Part shown: piece after piece, positions 47,861 to 56,222 of the stretch
How positions within the stretch are numbered: the first letter of the stretch is position 1
How the letters are laid out: every line of letters begins with the position of its first letter
NCBI RefSeq assembly: GCF_000786695.1
Contig: NZ_CP009962.1
Coordinates: 2,666,001-2,730,000 of the forward strand
Origin: Collimonas arenae
GTDB lineage: Bacteria > Pseudomonadota > Gammaproteobacteria > Burkholderiales > Burkholderiaceae_D
Length of the DNA: 64,000 nucleotides
Direction of reading: 5' to 3'
Position numbers and translations under genes: made by a program
Notes under the pieces: model-generated
Seen by the model: the letters and a program-made list of their open reading frames with translations, nothing else
The model's database searches: none
Told to the model about the DNA's origin: nothing

Positions 47861-48370
47861 ATGAAAGAAATTATGTTTAATGTTGTGCCGATCCGTGCCG
47901 AGCACGCCGCAGGCTTCCGTGAAGCGGTCGATGTGATCGCCCGCGAGCGCATTCATCTCGGGCAAACCGAAGCGCGTTCATTGCTATGGTTTAACGAATT
48001 TGTCGCAAACAACATCAAGAACAATTATGCAGAATTTGTTGCGCTGGACGGCGACCGGTTGATCGGCTGGTGCGACGTCCTGCCTCATCCGTTGCCAGGT
48101 TTCGGCCATGGCGGTACGCTGGGGATGGGGGTGCTTGAACCATGGCGCGGCAGGGGCGTCGGCGATGCATTGTTGGCTGCAACCATTGAGCGCGCCACAA
48201 CCAGCGGTATCACGCGGGTCGAGCTTGAAGTATATGCTCGCAACGCCGCCGCAATTGCACTCTATCGCAAGCACGGCTTCGTTGAAGAAGGCGTGAAGCG
48301 CAAAGCCAGGTTTCTCGATGGCCGGTATGACGATGTTGTCATGATGGCGTTGCTGATTGGAATGCAATAA
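47861..48370 (+). CDS. GNAT family N-acetyltransferase
   Basis: 169 residues with the GNAT acetyl-CoA motif A (LGMGVLEPWRGRGVGDALLAATIERA) and the C-terminal NAAAIALYRKHGFVEEGVKRKARFL. It resembles acetyltransferases acting on amines or protein N-termini; the target is unknown. A GTG three bases upstream is also possible. No clear ribosome-binding site; an 81-bp gap separates it from leuD, with no terminator seen, so it may be read through. Confidence 0.85.
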   Translation: MKEIMFNVVPIRAEHAAGFREAVDVIARERIHLGQTEARSLLWFNEFVANNIKNNYAEFVALDGDRLIGWCDVLPHPLPGFGHGGTLGMGVLEPWRGRGVGDALLAATIERATTSGITRVELEVYARNAAAIALYRKHGFVEEGVKRKARFLDGRYDDVVMMALLIGMQ

Positions 48371-48434
48371 GTGGAAGTGGATTCCTTGTTGGTTGATTGT
48401 ATTGGTTGCGTGTCGGATATTGATCTTGCTGTCT

Positions 48435-49670
48435 CTAATGATTGCCAGCCATTTCGTCGGGGAAAAACACATCAAGACTAGGAAAAGTCGCGGAACCTTG
48501 AATGCAATCCCATAAAAAGATAGCGAATCCCGGATCGCCGGTCCAAAGCGAATAACGCATCTGTCCGTATTGTGTCCTGTCTCTTTCGGTTTGTGCGATC
48601 CCATGCATCGCAAAAGCGCGGGCGCGTTCCAGCCAGATCGCTTCGCCGGTACGCTGATAGAGTTTAAGGAAGGCATAGCCGTTGCCCCCTGTGCCGTGGC
48701 AAAGGTTGGAACCCTTGGCAAGCGGCCCTGCGGCCCACGTCGCTTCGCCGCCGGCAATCAGCAGGTCGTCCAGCGCCGTGCCGGGCATGTCTGCCAGGCA
48801 AATCACGAATCCGGGAGCACCGTGGCAAAACTGCATCAGCATGCGCGGTGTTTTTCCTGCCGGATAATGGAGCTGAGGACGCCAGCTGGCGTATTTTCCT
48901 TCCCAGGTTGCAGTGCGCTGGATAGTGTTGGTGATGCATTGTTCCCAATCCAGCCATTCCTGCGGCGCGAGCAGTTGGCATCCGCCGATCAGCGGCGACG
49001 CCGTGGCGACGAAGCCATGCACTGCGTCCAGATACCGGCTGGTCTGTCCGTACATGTCTTGGGTCCAATAATGGCATTGATATTTTTCCGACCAGAGCAG
49101 TTGCGACCATAACTTGCGCGCGCTGGCGCGAAACAGATCGGCCCAGCGCGGCTCCGCTGTTTTTTCGTAGAGAAATAGCGCGGCAAGCAGCGTGCCGGGT
49201 GCACCCCACATCAATTCTCTGCTGGGATTGTCCAGATTGGACTGAATCGCATTTGCCAGTTGCACAGCTATTTCTTCATTTGGATCGAGCCAGTATGCGA
49301 GAAGCAGAATACCGGTGTCGCCCATCATGTAGGAGTTGAAGTCGAGCTTGTTCTCCGGTGACAGCCACTCACGGTTGCGCGATAGCAGGGCTTGGATCTC
49401 GGTGTTGTAGGAAAGAGTCGGCGCCACAGCACCTACGGCATGAAGATATTGCAAGGCCCAGATGACGCCGCAAGCGCCAAAATAAAGCGAGTATGCTGGC
49501 TTGGTGTCGCCGCCTTCGATATCAAGCGCATGCATCGGCCAATAGGTAGAAGGTGAGAAGGCAGCCTCTGTTTCTTGCACGATCCGGTGAATCATTTTGC
49601 GTGCGCGGTCTTCATTCCATTCGATGGATTCAAGATGGGCGTGGCGAGTCGGGTCGAATAGCACTTGCAT
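48435..49670 (-). CDS. LanC-like (lanthionine synthetase C-type) protein
   Basis: 411 residues of an alpha-toroid fold. The conserved LanC zinc ligands are present: Cys282 in QFCHGAPGF and Cys324-His325 in SNLCHGTGGNGY; HGF at 218 matches the catalytic His region. LanC enzymes add Cys thiols to dehydroamino acids; eukaryotic and some bacterial orphans instead use glutathione or other thiols. No lantibiotic precursor, LanB or transporter was found nearby. It lies 24 bp after a GNAT gene on the same strand. A GGAAAG site precedes the ATG. Orphan LanC-like function is unknown. Confidence 0.85.
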   Translation of the reverse strand: MQVLFDPTRHAHLESIEWNEDRARKMIHRIVQETEAAFSPSTYWPMHALDIEGGDTKPAYSLYFGACGVIWALQYLHAVGAVAPTLSYNTEIQALLSRNREWLSPENKLDFNSYMMGDTGILLLAYWLDPNEEIAVQLANAIQSNLDNPSRELMWGAPGTLLAALFLYEKTAEPRWADLFRASARKLWSQLLWSEKYQCHYWTQDMYGQTSRYLDAVHGFVATASPLIGGCQLLAPQEWLDWEQCITNTIQRTATWEGKYASWRPQLHYPAGKTPRMLMQFCHGAPGFVICLADMPGTALDDLLIAGGEATWAAGPLAKGSNLCHGTGGNGYAFLKLYQRTGEAIWLERARAFAMHGIAQTERDRTQYGQMRYSLWTGDPGFAIFLWDCIQGSATFPSLDVFFPDEMAGNH

Positions 49671-49694
49671 CTTTCCGTTCTGGGAAGTTGGCAG

Positions 49695-50162
49695 TTAGCA
49701 GGAAACGGCAAAGTCTCGCCGGTATTTGATAAATCCGCGCTTGCTATCGCCGCGAAAGCCCATTTTATCGAAGAAGCGGTGCGCATCGCTTCTGGAGGTG
49801 GAACTGAGCAGCATGATTTTTGAACAGTCGTGGCTCTCACAAAAGCGCTCTATTGCCTTGACCAATATTTCACCCACTCCGCGTCCTCTGGAACTGTCGT
49901 GCACCACGATATTTTCCACTACTGCAAATGGCTGCATGTTGTACATGACATCGCTGCACAGGGCAACCAGCGCGGTGGCGTTGACTTCGCCGTCGATGTC
50001 GCAAACAAGCAGCGCGGCTCTCGGATCGCCTGCAATTTGCTTGATGCGCTTGCCCGACACGGTGATATCTTGGTCGGGAACGAGCTGGCGGTATAGCGCT
50101 TCAATTTTTCCTGCATCGTTTGCCCGAGCGTGGCGAACTTCGATACGTTGATCAGCGTGCAT
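49695..50162 (-). CDS. GNAT family N-acetyltransferase, operon with LanC-like gene
   Basis: About 155 residues: VVENIVVHDSSRGRGVGEILVKAIERFC is acetyl-CoA motif A, and SDAHRFFDKMGFRGDSKRGFIKY is the typical end. The start at 50162 (MHADQRIEVRHARAND) fits GNAT proteins; an upstream ATG at 50252 is also in frame. It is followed by the LanC-like gene after 24 bp, so the two probably work on a shared substrate or modify one another's product (inference). Confidence 0.85.
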   Translation of the reverse strand: MHADQRIEVRHARANDAGKIEALYRQLVPDQDITVSGKRIKQIAGDPRAALLVCDIDGEVNATALVALCSDVMYNMQPFAVVENIVVHDSSRGRGVGEILVKAIERFCESHDCSKIMLLSSTSRSDAHRFFDKMGFRGDSKRGFIKYRRDFAVSC

Positions 50163-50370
50163 GGCAATCTGGGTTATTTGGAAGGAAATGGGCGCGCATC
50201 TTGGGAGGCGGTTGGTTTTCTTTTGGCAATATTTAATCACAGTTTGCAACATGAAGTAGCGCTAATTAATTACTGCTGGCGATTATCGGTAATGTGATTT
50301 TATAGTTGCAGCAAACACAGTTTTGACAATGTCGCTACACTGTCGAGTCAACAATCTCCAGGCATCAATC

Positions 50371-51396
50371 ATGCAAAACACTTACCAGAATAGACAATGG
50401 TTTTACGTCAAACGTCCGGATGGCCGCGTTAGCAACGACCATTATGAATTACGCGAAAGCGAGCTGGATGGCAGCTTGGCGACGAATGAAGTGATCCTGC
50501 GAGCCAGGTTCATCAGTGTCGATCCCTACATCCGTATCCAGCAGCACGAACGCAACACCTATGATGTGCCGCATCCATTGGGCATCGTCCAGCGTGCCGG
50601 CGTCGTGGGCGAAGTGGTGGCGTCGGCCAGTCCGCTGTATCAGGTTGGCGATTGGGTGTCTGCTTATAGCGGCTGGCAACTGTATGCGCGTTGCCATCAC
50701 AGCGAATTGACCAGGCTTGACCCAAGCGCTGCACCGGTTTCCACAGCGCTCGGGGTACTCGGCATGCCGGGCCGGACTGCCTGGTTTGGCCTGACCGAGG
50801 CTGGCCGTCCGCGTCCTGGCGATACCTTGCTGGTGTCGGGCGCCGCCGGTGCGGTCGGATCTTTGGTTGCGCAGTTCGGCAAACGGGCAGGGTGCCGCGT
50901 TATCGGTATCGCTGGCGGTGCTGAAAAATGCAAATTCCTGACCGAAACGCTGAAGCTGGACGGCGCGATTGATTATCGCGCGCACAAGACCCATGAAGCG
51001 TTGAGTGCTGCGGTTCAAAACGCTACCGGCGGTGTCGATATCTATTTCGATAATGTCGGCGGCCCTATTACCGACGCGGTGATTCCGCTGATCAAGCGCC
51101 GCGCCCGCATCATCATCTGCGGCGCCATCAGTCAATACGACGGCGGCCTGGATACACCAGACTTGGGGCCGCGCTTCCTGCAGCATATGCTGTTTCAGCG
51201 CGCCACCATCCAGGGTATTCTGGCGCGCGACTATGTCAATCGCATGGACGAGATGCTGGCGGTTGTCGCTCCTTGGGTGAAAAGCGGCGAGATCGTATTT
51301 CAAGAGACTTATGTGGATGGTTTCGAGCAATTGCCAGATGCGCTCAACAGCCTGTTTGAGGGCAAGAATATCGGCAAGCTGCTAGTACGGGTCTGA
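50371..51396 (+). CDS. NADP-dependent oxidoreductase, MDR / CurA-type
   Basis: 341 residues: MDR enone reductase family, with VSVDPYIR-type block (FISVDPYIRIQQHE), GMPGRTAWFGLTEAGRPRPGDTLLVSGAAGAVGSLVAQFGK as the NADP-binding core, and DIYFDNVGGPITDAVIPLIK. Members reduce alpha,beta-unsaturated carbonyls such as leukotriene- or curcumin-like compounds. The ATG at 50371 is preferred over upstream codons because it matches the family start (MQNTYQNRQWFYVKRPDGR). It is divergent from the GNAT gene. Confidence 0.9.
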   Translation: MQNTYQNRQWFYVKRPDGRVSNDHYELRESELDGSLATNEVILRARFISVDPYIRIQQHERNTYDVPHPLGIVQRAGVVGEVVASASPLYQVGDWVSAYSGWQLYARCHHSELTRLDPSAAPVSTALGVLGMPGRTAWFGLTEAGRPRPGDTLLVSGAAGAVGSLVAQFGKRAGCRVIGIAGGAEKCKFLTETLKLDGAIDYRAHKTHEALSAAVQNATGGVDIYFDNVGGPITDAVIPLIKRRARIIICGAISQYDGGLDTPDLGPRFLQHMLFQRATIQGILARDYVNRMDEMLAVVAPWVKSGEIVFQETYVDGFEQLPDALNSLFEGKNIGKLLVRV

Positions 51397-51482
51397 TACC
51401 TGGAATCTGTGACATTGCAATGTGCGGCTGGACGGCTAAACTTGAAGGCTGGTCGTCCACGTACGTTGCAAGGAGATCGATG

Positions 51483-51776
51483 ATGGTTAAAGTTGGTTTG
51501 TTCGTCAGGCTGGAAGCCAGACCGGGAAAAGAGGCTGACGTCGAGGCATTTCTGCGCGACGGCTTGGCAGTCGTGCAACAAGAGCTGGCGACCATCACCT
51601 GGTACGCCATCAAACTGGGGCCGTCAACATATGGCATCTTCGATACTTTTGCCGACGATGCCGGTCGCCAGGCGCATCTTACCGGGCGGGTGGCCGCAGC
51701 GCTGATGGGGCGGGCGGATGAATTGCTTTCGCAAGTGCCGGTAATAGAAAAGATCGATATCCTGGCCGCGAAATAG
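51483..51776 (+). CDS. Antibiotic biosynthesis monooxygenase (ABM) domain protein
   Basis: 97 residues with the ferredoxin-like ABM fold: VKVGLFVRLEARPGKEADVEAFL, then ITWYAIKLGPSTYGIFDTFADDAGRQAHLTG. Such small dimers act on quinols or reactive aldehydes or have unknown roles. AAGGAG lies 7 bases before the ATG at 51483 and 4 before that at 51480; the former is used. It follows the oxidoreductase on the same strand (about 85 bp), so it may be co-transcribed. Confidence 0.8.
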   Translation: MVKVGLFVRLEARPGKEADVEAFLRDGLAVVQQELATITWYAIKLGPSTYGIFDTFADDAGRQAHLTGRVAAALMGRADELLSQVPVIEKIDILAAK

Positions 51777-52270
51777 TCTTGCCACCCCGGCTTTGTTCCA
51801 GTTCCGGTCAGACGCTAGTCTACTGGTTCCCGCTTCTTATTGGCGCTGATTTTGCCTGCTTGCACGCGCCGCATCCAATGGGCTGTCGTTGCGCATCGCA
51901 CCATGGCCTGATTTGAAACTTTCCTTGAAGAAATTCTTTTTTGTAGTATACCTCTGAGGTGGCTGGATCGAATCTCGCTCGCTTGCATGCGCAGCGATAA
52001 TCCCCTGCCAGGTCGCAAGGTCTTGCGGCTACCCATCCAATCAGCACTCATCAATGAATCGCCGAACCGATCGCTCGGATAAAGGTAGCCTGTTCAGTTG
52101 TCATTTGTGTACACGGGGAGAGCAAACAACAGCTTGCCGCGACGACCTGGTCTTTCCCGGCGGCGCAAACAATGGCGAAGTAACGGTAGCGCTTTTGTCA
52201 GTCAAATCACCCGGCATGGACATGTTCCCGACCAGAGCGGTGGCATGCCATTCACAAGAAAGGGCAAGAG
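51777..52270. other. Intergenic region upstream of the S10 carboxypeptidase
   Basis: About 490 bases. It contains one weak minus-strand candidate gene (51820-52047). I see no RNA, hairpin terminator or clear promoter. The stretch from 52055 to 52270 is open on the plus strand but its codons do not look like a protein and overlap the peptidase start. Confidence 0.45.
51820..52047 (-). CDS. Possible small Cys-rich protein (weak)
   Basis: A 75-residue frame starting with GTG: MLIGWVAARPCDLAGDYRCA with more Cys in CACKRAR, RPWCDAQRQPIGCGACK. The six Cys residues could bind metal, and the stretch SEVYYKKEFLQGKFQI looks protein-like. But there is no ribosome-binding site, a competing ATG frame overlaps it, and I recognise no family. 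Treat it as a candidate only. Confidence 0.3.
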   Translation of the reverse strand: MLIGWVAARPCDLAGDYRCACKRARFDPATSEVYYKKEFLQGKFQIRPWCDAQRQPIGCGACKQAKSAPIRSGNQ

Positions 52271-53968
52271 ATGAAAACAGATCGTCACATGAATGCCAGT
52301 ACTGCTCCTCAACTATGTCGAAAGTTTATGCGCGCCGCAGTGGCGGCGCTGACGCTGGTCGCCGGATACAGCGGAATCTTTTCTGCACCGGCTGCAGCTG
52401 CGGTTTTTCCGCCGGACCAGCCTTACATGGACAACACCGCATATGCATTTGGCGCTACCGATGGCCTGGCAGCGTCTGTGGTGAACGAAAAGGCGGCGCT
52501 TGCGTATCGCCAGCTGACCTATCGCGAAAGCGGCAGACGGGTTGATTACACGACCACAACCGGCCATCTCACTGCAGCGGACGCCAATGGCAAGCCTGAG
52601 GCGTCGATGTTCTATGTTGCCTATACGGCCAGGAACAGAGGGCCGTTCCCGCGTCCGATTACTTTTTTCTACAACGGCGGTCCTGGATCTTCGTCGATCT
52701 GGCTGCGGCTGGGTTCGTTTGCGCCAAGCCGGGTAGCCACGCCCGATCCGTACACCACCGGCTGGCCTAATTTCCCGCTGGTGGATAATCAGGAGAGCCT
52801 GATCGACACGACCGACATGGTATTCATCGATCCGCCGGGCACGGGTTTTTCCGAAGCGGTGCTGCCTAATACCAATCAGACGTTCTGGGGAGTCGACCAA
52901 GACGCTGGCGTGATGCGTGATTTCATCTTGCGTTATCTGGCGGTCAATCCGCGGCCTGATTCTCCCATCTATCTGTACGGTGAATCGTATGGCACACCGC
53001 GCACCGATGTGCTGGCGCCGTTGCTGGAACAGGCGGGAGTGAAGCTGAGCGGGATTGTCTTGCAATCGTGCATCCTGGACTATAACGACCAATATCCTAG
53101 CGCCTCGGATCTGCAACGGGCCACGGATTACACCGTGTCGCTGTTGCCAGGCTATGCCGAGGTGGCTGCATTCTTCGGACAGGTGACGCCGCCGCCGTTC
53201 GGGGTACGCAGCTTTGCCAGGGAGATGCGTGAATTTTCGACCCGGCACTATGACGAATTCCTGCCATATGGCCCAACCTTTCTAGGATTGGCTAACCCAC
53301 CTGTGTTCCCGACGCCAGCGGTGTATGCGCAAATGTCGCGCCAGAGCACCATCAACGTCAGCGCGCTGACGGCCTATCTGGGATCGAATCCGCTCAATAC
53401 CACGCTGGTCCCCGGCTACACCATAGGCGGCTACGATGGCCGCGTTTCAGCGCCGAACAACAGCCCGATGCTGGTCGGCGATTCCGATCCGTCCGACGCC
53501 TTGATCGCTAAGCCGTTCCCCGTGATCCTGGCCCAGCAGTTGCCGGACTACCTGAAATATACGGCGCCGAACACGACCTATGTAACCTTGAGCGATACGG
53601 CCAACGTTAGCTGGGATTTCAGCCACGGCGGCCTGCCTGTGCCGGATACCATCCCAGATCTGCTGGCCGAGCTGACGCTTAATCCGCACATCAAGGTGCT
53701 GGTTGAAAACGGCTACCACGACCTGGTCACGCCATTTTTCATGACAGAGAAGGATTTGGGACGCCTCAAGAGCGTGAAGGGCATCCGGCCGGATATCCAG
53801 GTCACACATTATTCCGGCGGTCACATGATCTATCTGGAAGACACGTCGCGGCCGCGTATGAAAGCTGATCTGGTGAATTACTACCGGGGCTGGCCAATCG
53901 GCGGTGCAATGACCTTCGCCCAGTTGCCGAAACCCTGGTCTGATCAGCCGCCGGCCGGCACGCCTTAG
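52271..53968 (+). CDS. S10 serine carboxypeptidase, exported
   Basis: 565 residues with a signal peptide (AVAALTLVAGYSGIFSAPAAAA), then the S10 family layout: TFFYNGGPGSSSIWLRLGSFAPSR (oxyanion hole), catalytic Ser in YLYGESYGTPR near residue 239, Asp in NGYHDLVTPFFM and His in HYSGGHMIYLEDTSRP. It releases C-terminal amino acids from peptides in the periplasm or outside. Bacterial S10 enzymes are less common than fungal ones but known in beta-proteobacteria. The ATG at 52271 is used; MNAST at 52289 is an alternative. Confidence 0.92.
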   Translation: MKTDRHMNASTAPQLCRKFMRAAVAALTLVAGYSGIFSAPAAAAVFPPDQPYMDNTAYAFGATDGLAASVVNEKAALAYRQLTYRESGRRVDYTTTTGHLTAADANGKPEASMFYVAYTARNRGPFPRPITFFYNGGPGSSSIWLRLGSFAPSRVATPDPYTTGWPNFPLVDNQESLIDTTDMVFIDPPGTGFSEAVLPNTNQTFWGVDQDAGVMRDFILRYLAVNPRPDSPIYLYGESYGTPRTDVLAPLLEQAGVKLSGIVLQSCILDYNDQYPSASDLQRATDYTVSLLPGYAEVAAFFGQVTPPPFGVRSFAREMREFSTRHYDEFLPYGPTFLGLANPPVFPTPAVYAQMSRQSTINVSALTAYLGSNPLNTTLVPGYTIGGYDGRVSAPNNSPMLVGDSDPSDALIAKPFPVILAQQLPDYLKYTAPNTTYVTLSDTANVSWDFSHGGLPVPDTIPDLLAELTLNPHIKVLVENGYHDLVTPFFMTEKDLGRLKSVKGIRPDIQVTHYSGGHMIYLEDTSRPRMKADLVNYYRGWPIGGAMTFAQLPKPWSDQPPAGTP

Positions 53969-54081
53969 GCGCTCGTTGCTATGGTTGCTATTGTTGCTAT
54001 CCGCGAAATAGGCTTCCGGCACCAGCTCCAACGGCGTCGGGATCGACTATGATGAATGAAGAAAGGCGTATAGGAAATCCT

Positions 54082-54453
54082 ATGAAAAATACACTTTATC
54101 TGATGGTATTTGCCCTTTGTGCAACGGCAGGCATGGCGCAAGCCAGCGATGTTGCCGCGTCCCCTGCAGGCGTTGTGAAACACGGCGTGGAGGGGCCGTT
54201 CTTTCCTGCGGTAAGACCGGCCACGGCATCGCCCGTAGCATCGACCGGCGACGTGCTGCAGGCGCAGGCCATGGCGCGCCTGAAGGCCAATTTCGACGCG
54301 GCCGATGTCGCCAAGAACGGTTCCCTGACGCAGCAACAGGCGCAAAAGAGCAGGCTGGGCTATGTTGCCAATAATTTCAGCAAGATCGACGTCAACAAGA
54401 CCGGCAAGGTGACCTTCGACGATGTGAAGCATTATCTGCAGTCGCAGCAATAA
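54082..54453 (+). CDS. Exported EF-hand protein
   Basis: 123 residues with a signal peptide (MKNTLYLMVFALCATAGMAQ, cleaved near AQA-S). Two EF-hand-like calcium loops follow: FDAADVAKNGSLTQQQA and FSKIDVNKTGKVTFDDVKHY. A periplasmic calcium-binding role is plausible; nothing more specific. An upstream ATG at 54049 is in frame, but the signal peptide begins at 54082. A strong terminator follows. Confidence 0.83.
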   Translation: MKNTLYLMVFALCATAGMAQASDVAASPAGVVKHGVEGPFFPAVRPATASPVASTGDVLQAQAMARLKANFDAADVAKNGSLTQQQAQKSRLGYVANNFSKIDVNKTGKVTFDDVKHYLQSQQ

Positions 54454-54490
54454 TCGGTGGCCTCCCGTTGGGGAGGCAGCCAGAAAAGAG

Positions 54491-54522
54491 CGCAGCCTGA
54501 AGCAAACGGCTGCGTTTTTTTT
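54491..54522 (+). terminator. Terminator after the EF-hand gene
   Basis: CGCAGCC (54491-54497) pairs perfectly with GGCTGCG (54508-54514) around a 10-base loop, followed by eight T. It separates the EF-hand gene from the DUF1800-DUF1501 pair. Confidence 0.88.
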
Positions 54523-54651
54523 GCGGCGGCGGCTGGCGATCCGCTGTCTTTACAGATCGTTACATCCGATACATATTGATGGTGGCAGAGGAGCGTTTGA
54601 AATGCGTTAATGAAATTGGGTTTATTCCAATCATTTCAATTAGGGCCGTGT

Positions 54652-56190
54652 ATGAAATTGCCGATCCGGTTAGCCGCATTTGCCATCTTGTCGATCAGTG
54701 CATGGGCGACGACGGCCGCTCCTTTGTCAGGAGATCAACAAGCATTGCATGTACTGGACCGGCTGGGCTACGGTCCCAAGCCAGGCGATATCGAACGCGT
54801 CAAACAGATGGGCATTGACCGCTACATCGATGCGCAACTCGAGCCGGAAACTATCCCGCTTCCTGCTGCGCTGACGCAACGGCTGAGCATGCTTGAGACC
54901 AGCAATGAAAGTGCAGGAGAAGTGCTCGCCGAATTCCTGGCGGTACGCAAGGTAGCCAATGACGGCGATGAAGCTGCCAAGCAAAAGCGGCGCGAAGTGG
55001 TCGGCAAGATCGTCGAGCAGAATGCCGAAGCCAGGCTCGCGCGCGCCATCGACAGCCCCCGCCAGCTGGAAGAAGTAATGGTGGATTTCTGGTTCAACCA
55101 TTTCAACGTCTTTGCGGGAAAGGGCTTGGACCGCGCCCTGGTTGGCAGCTATGAACGCGATGCGATCCGTCCTTATGTACTGGGATCGTTCCGCGACTTG
55201 CTTGGCGCAACGGCCAAGCATCCCGCCATGCTGTTTTACCTGGATAACTGGCTATCCACCTCCGCCGACTATCAGCCGCCGCAATTGCGAAGAAATGCTG
55301 CGCAGGGTCAAAAAGCCAAGGCGACCGGCCTGAACGAAAACTACGCGCGTGAATTGATGGAGCTGCACACTTTGGGCGTGGACGGCGGATATAGCCAGAA
55401 GGACGTCACGGAGCTAGCGCGCATGCTCACCGGCTGGACCTTCGAGCCGCGTGACCTGGTACGCAACAATCACACTTTCCGCTTCGACGCCCAGCGCCAT
55501 GATATGGGCGACAAAGAATGGCTGGGCCACCACATCGGCGCCCAGGGTCAGGGCGAAGGAGAGTTTGCGCTGGACGTGCTGGCCATGCATCCGTCCACTG
55601 CACATCATCTAAGCTACGAACTGGCGCAATATTTTGTTCAGGACAATCCGTCGCCGGAGCTGGTGGAACGCCTGTCCAAACGCTATCTGGCCACCAACGG
55701 CAATATTCGCGAGGTGTTGCGGACGCTGTTCCATAGCCCGGAATTCATGGCGTCCGCCAATGTCGGCGCCAAGTTCAAAACGCCTTATCAATTTGTAATA
55801 TCAGCAGCACGCGCTAGCCAGGCGCCAATTACCAACGTGCGGCCGCTGCTGGGCGTGTTGAACCAGTTGGGCATGCCGCTGTACGGTGCGCAAACGCCGG
55901 ACGGATACAAGAATACCCAGGCGGCATGGCTGAATCCCGATGCGTTGACGCGGCGCATCACGTTTGCCACGGCGCTCGCCGCCGGCCGTTTGCCGCTGAA
56001 TAAAATGCCAGGCAATGACGACAAAGCAGCTGGCGCGCCGGCCGTGGCCGCGCAACCGCTCGATGCCGTCATGTTGCTGAATACCTTGGGGCCGGCGATT
56101 TCAGGTAAAACCCGCGCCACCATTGACAACAATCCCCAAGCTTTGCGCGCCGCCATGGTGCTCGGCAGCCCGGATTTCATGCAGCGCTGA
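54652..56190 (+). CDS. DUF1800 family protein, exported
   Basis: 512 residues with a signal peptide (MKLPIRLAAFAILSISAWAT). Conserved blocks: ALHVLDRLGYGPKPGDIERV, VMVDFWFNHFNVFAGKG, LNENYARELMELHTLGVDGGYSQKDVTELARMLTGW and FHSPEFM. DUF1800 proteins are exported and typically paired with DUF1501 proteins, as here (about 30 bp gap); their function is unknown. A second ATG at 54610 is in frame, but the signal peptide fits 54652. Confidence 0.9.
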   Translation: MKLPIRLAAFAILSISAWATTAAPLSGDQQALHVLDRLGYGPKPGDIERVKQMGIDRYIDAQLEPETIPLPAALTQRLSMLETSNESAGEVLAEFLAVRKVANDGDEAAKQKRREVVGKIVEQNAEARLARAIDSPRQLEEVMVDFWFNHFNVFAGKGLDRALVGSYERDAIRPYVLGSFRDLLGATAKHPAMLFYLDNWLSTSADYQPPQLRRNAAQGQKAKATGLNENYARELMELHTLGVDGGYSQKDVTELARMLTGWTFEPRDLVRNNHTFRFDAQRHDMGDKEWLGHHIGAQGQGEGEFALDVLAMHPSTAHHLSYELAQYFVQDNPSPELVERLSKRYLATNGNIREVLRTLFHSPEFMASANVGAKFKTPYQFVISAARASQAPITNVRPLLGVLNQLGMPLYGAQTPDGYKNTQAAWLNPDALTRRITFATALAAGRLPLNKMPGNDDKAAGAPAVAAQPLDAVMLLNTLGPAISGKTRATIDNNPQALRAAMVLGSPDFMQR

Positions 56191-56222
56191 GCCGCTATTG
56201 CAAAGAATACTAGGAGAACATG

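Noticed and set aside
48371..50370. Lanthipeptide precursor gene near the LanC-like gene
   Set aside because: I looked for short Ser/Thr/Cys-rich ORFs with a ribosome-binding site on both strands around 48.4-50.4 kb and found none.
52054..52545. 163-codon plus-strand ORF overlapping the S10 peptidase start
   Set aside because: It is the wrong frame of the peptidase for most of its length and has no family features.
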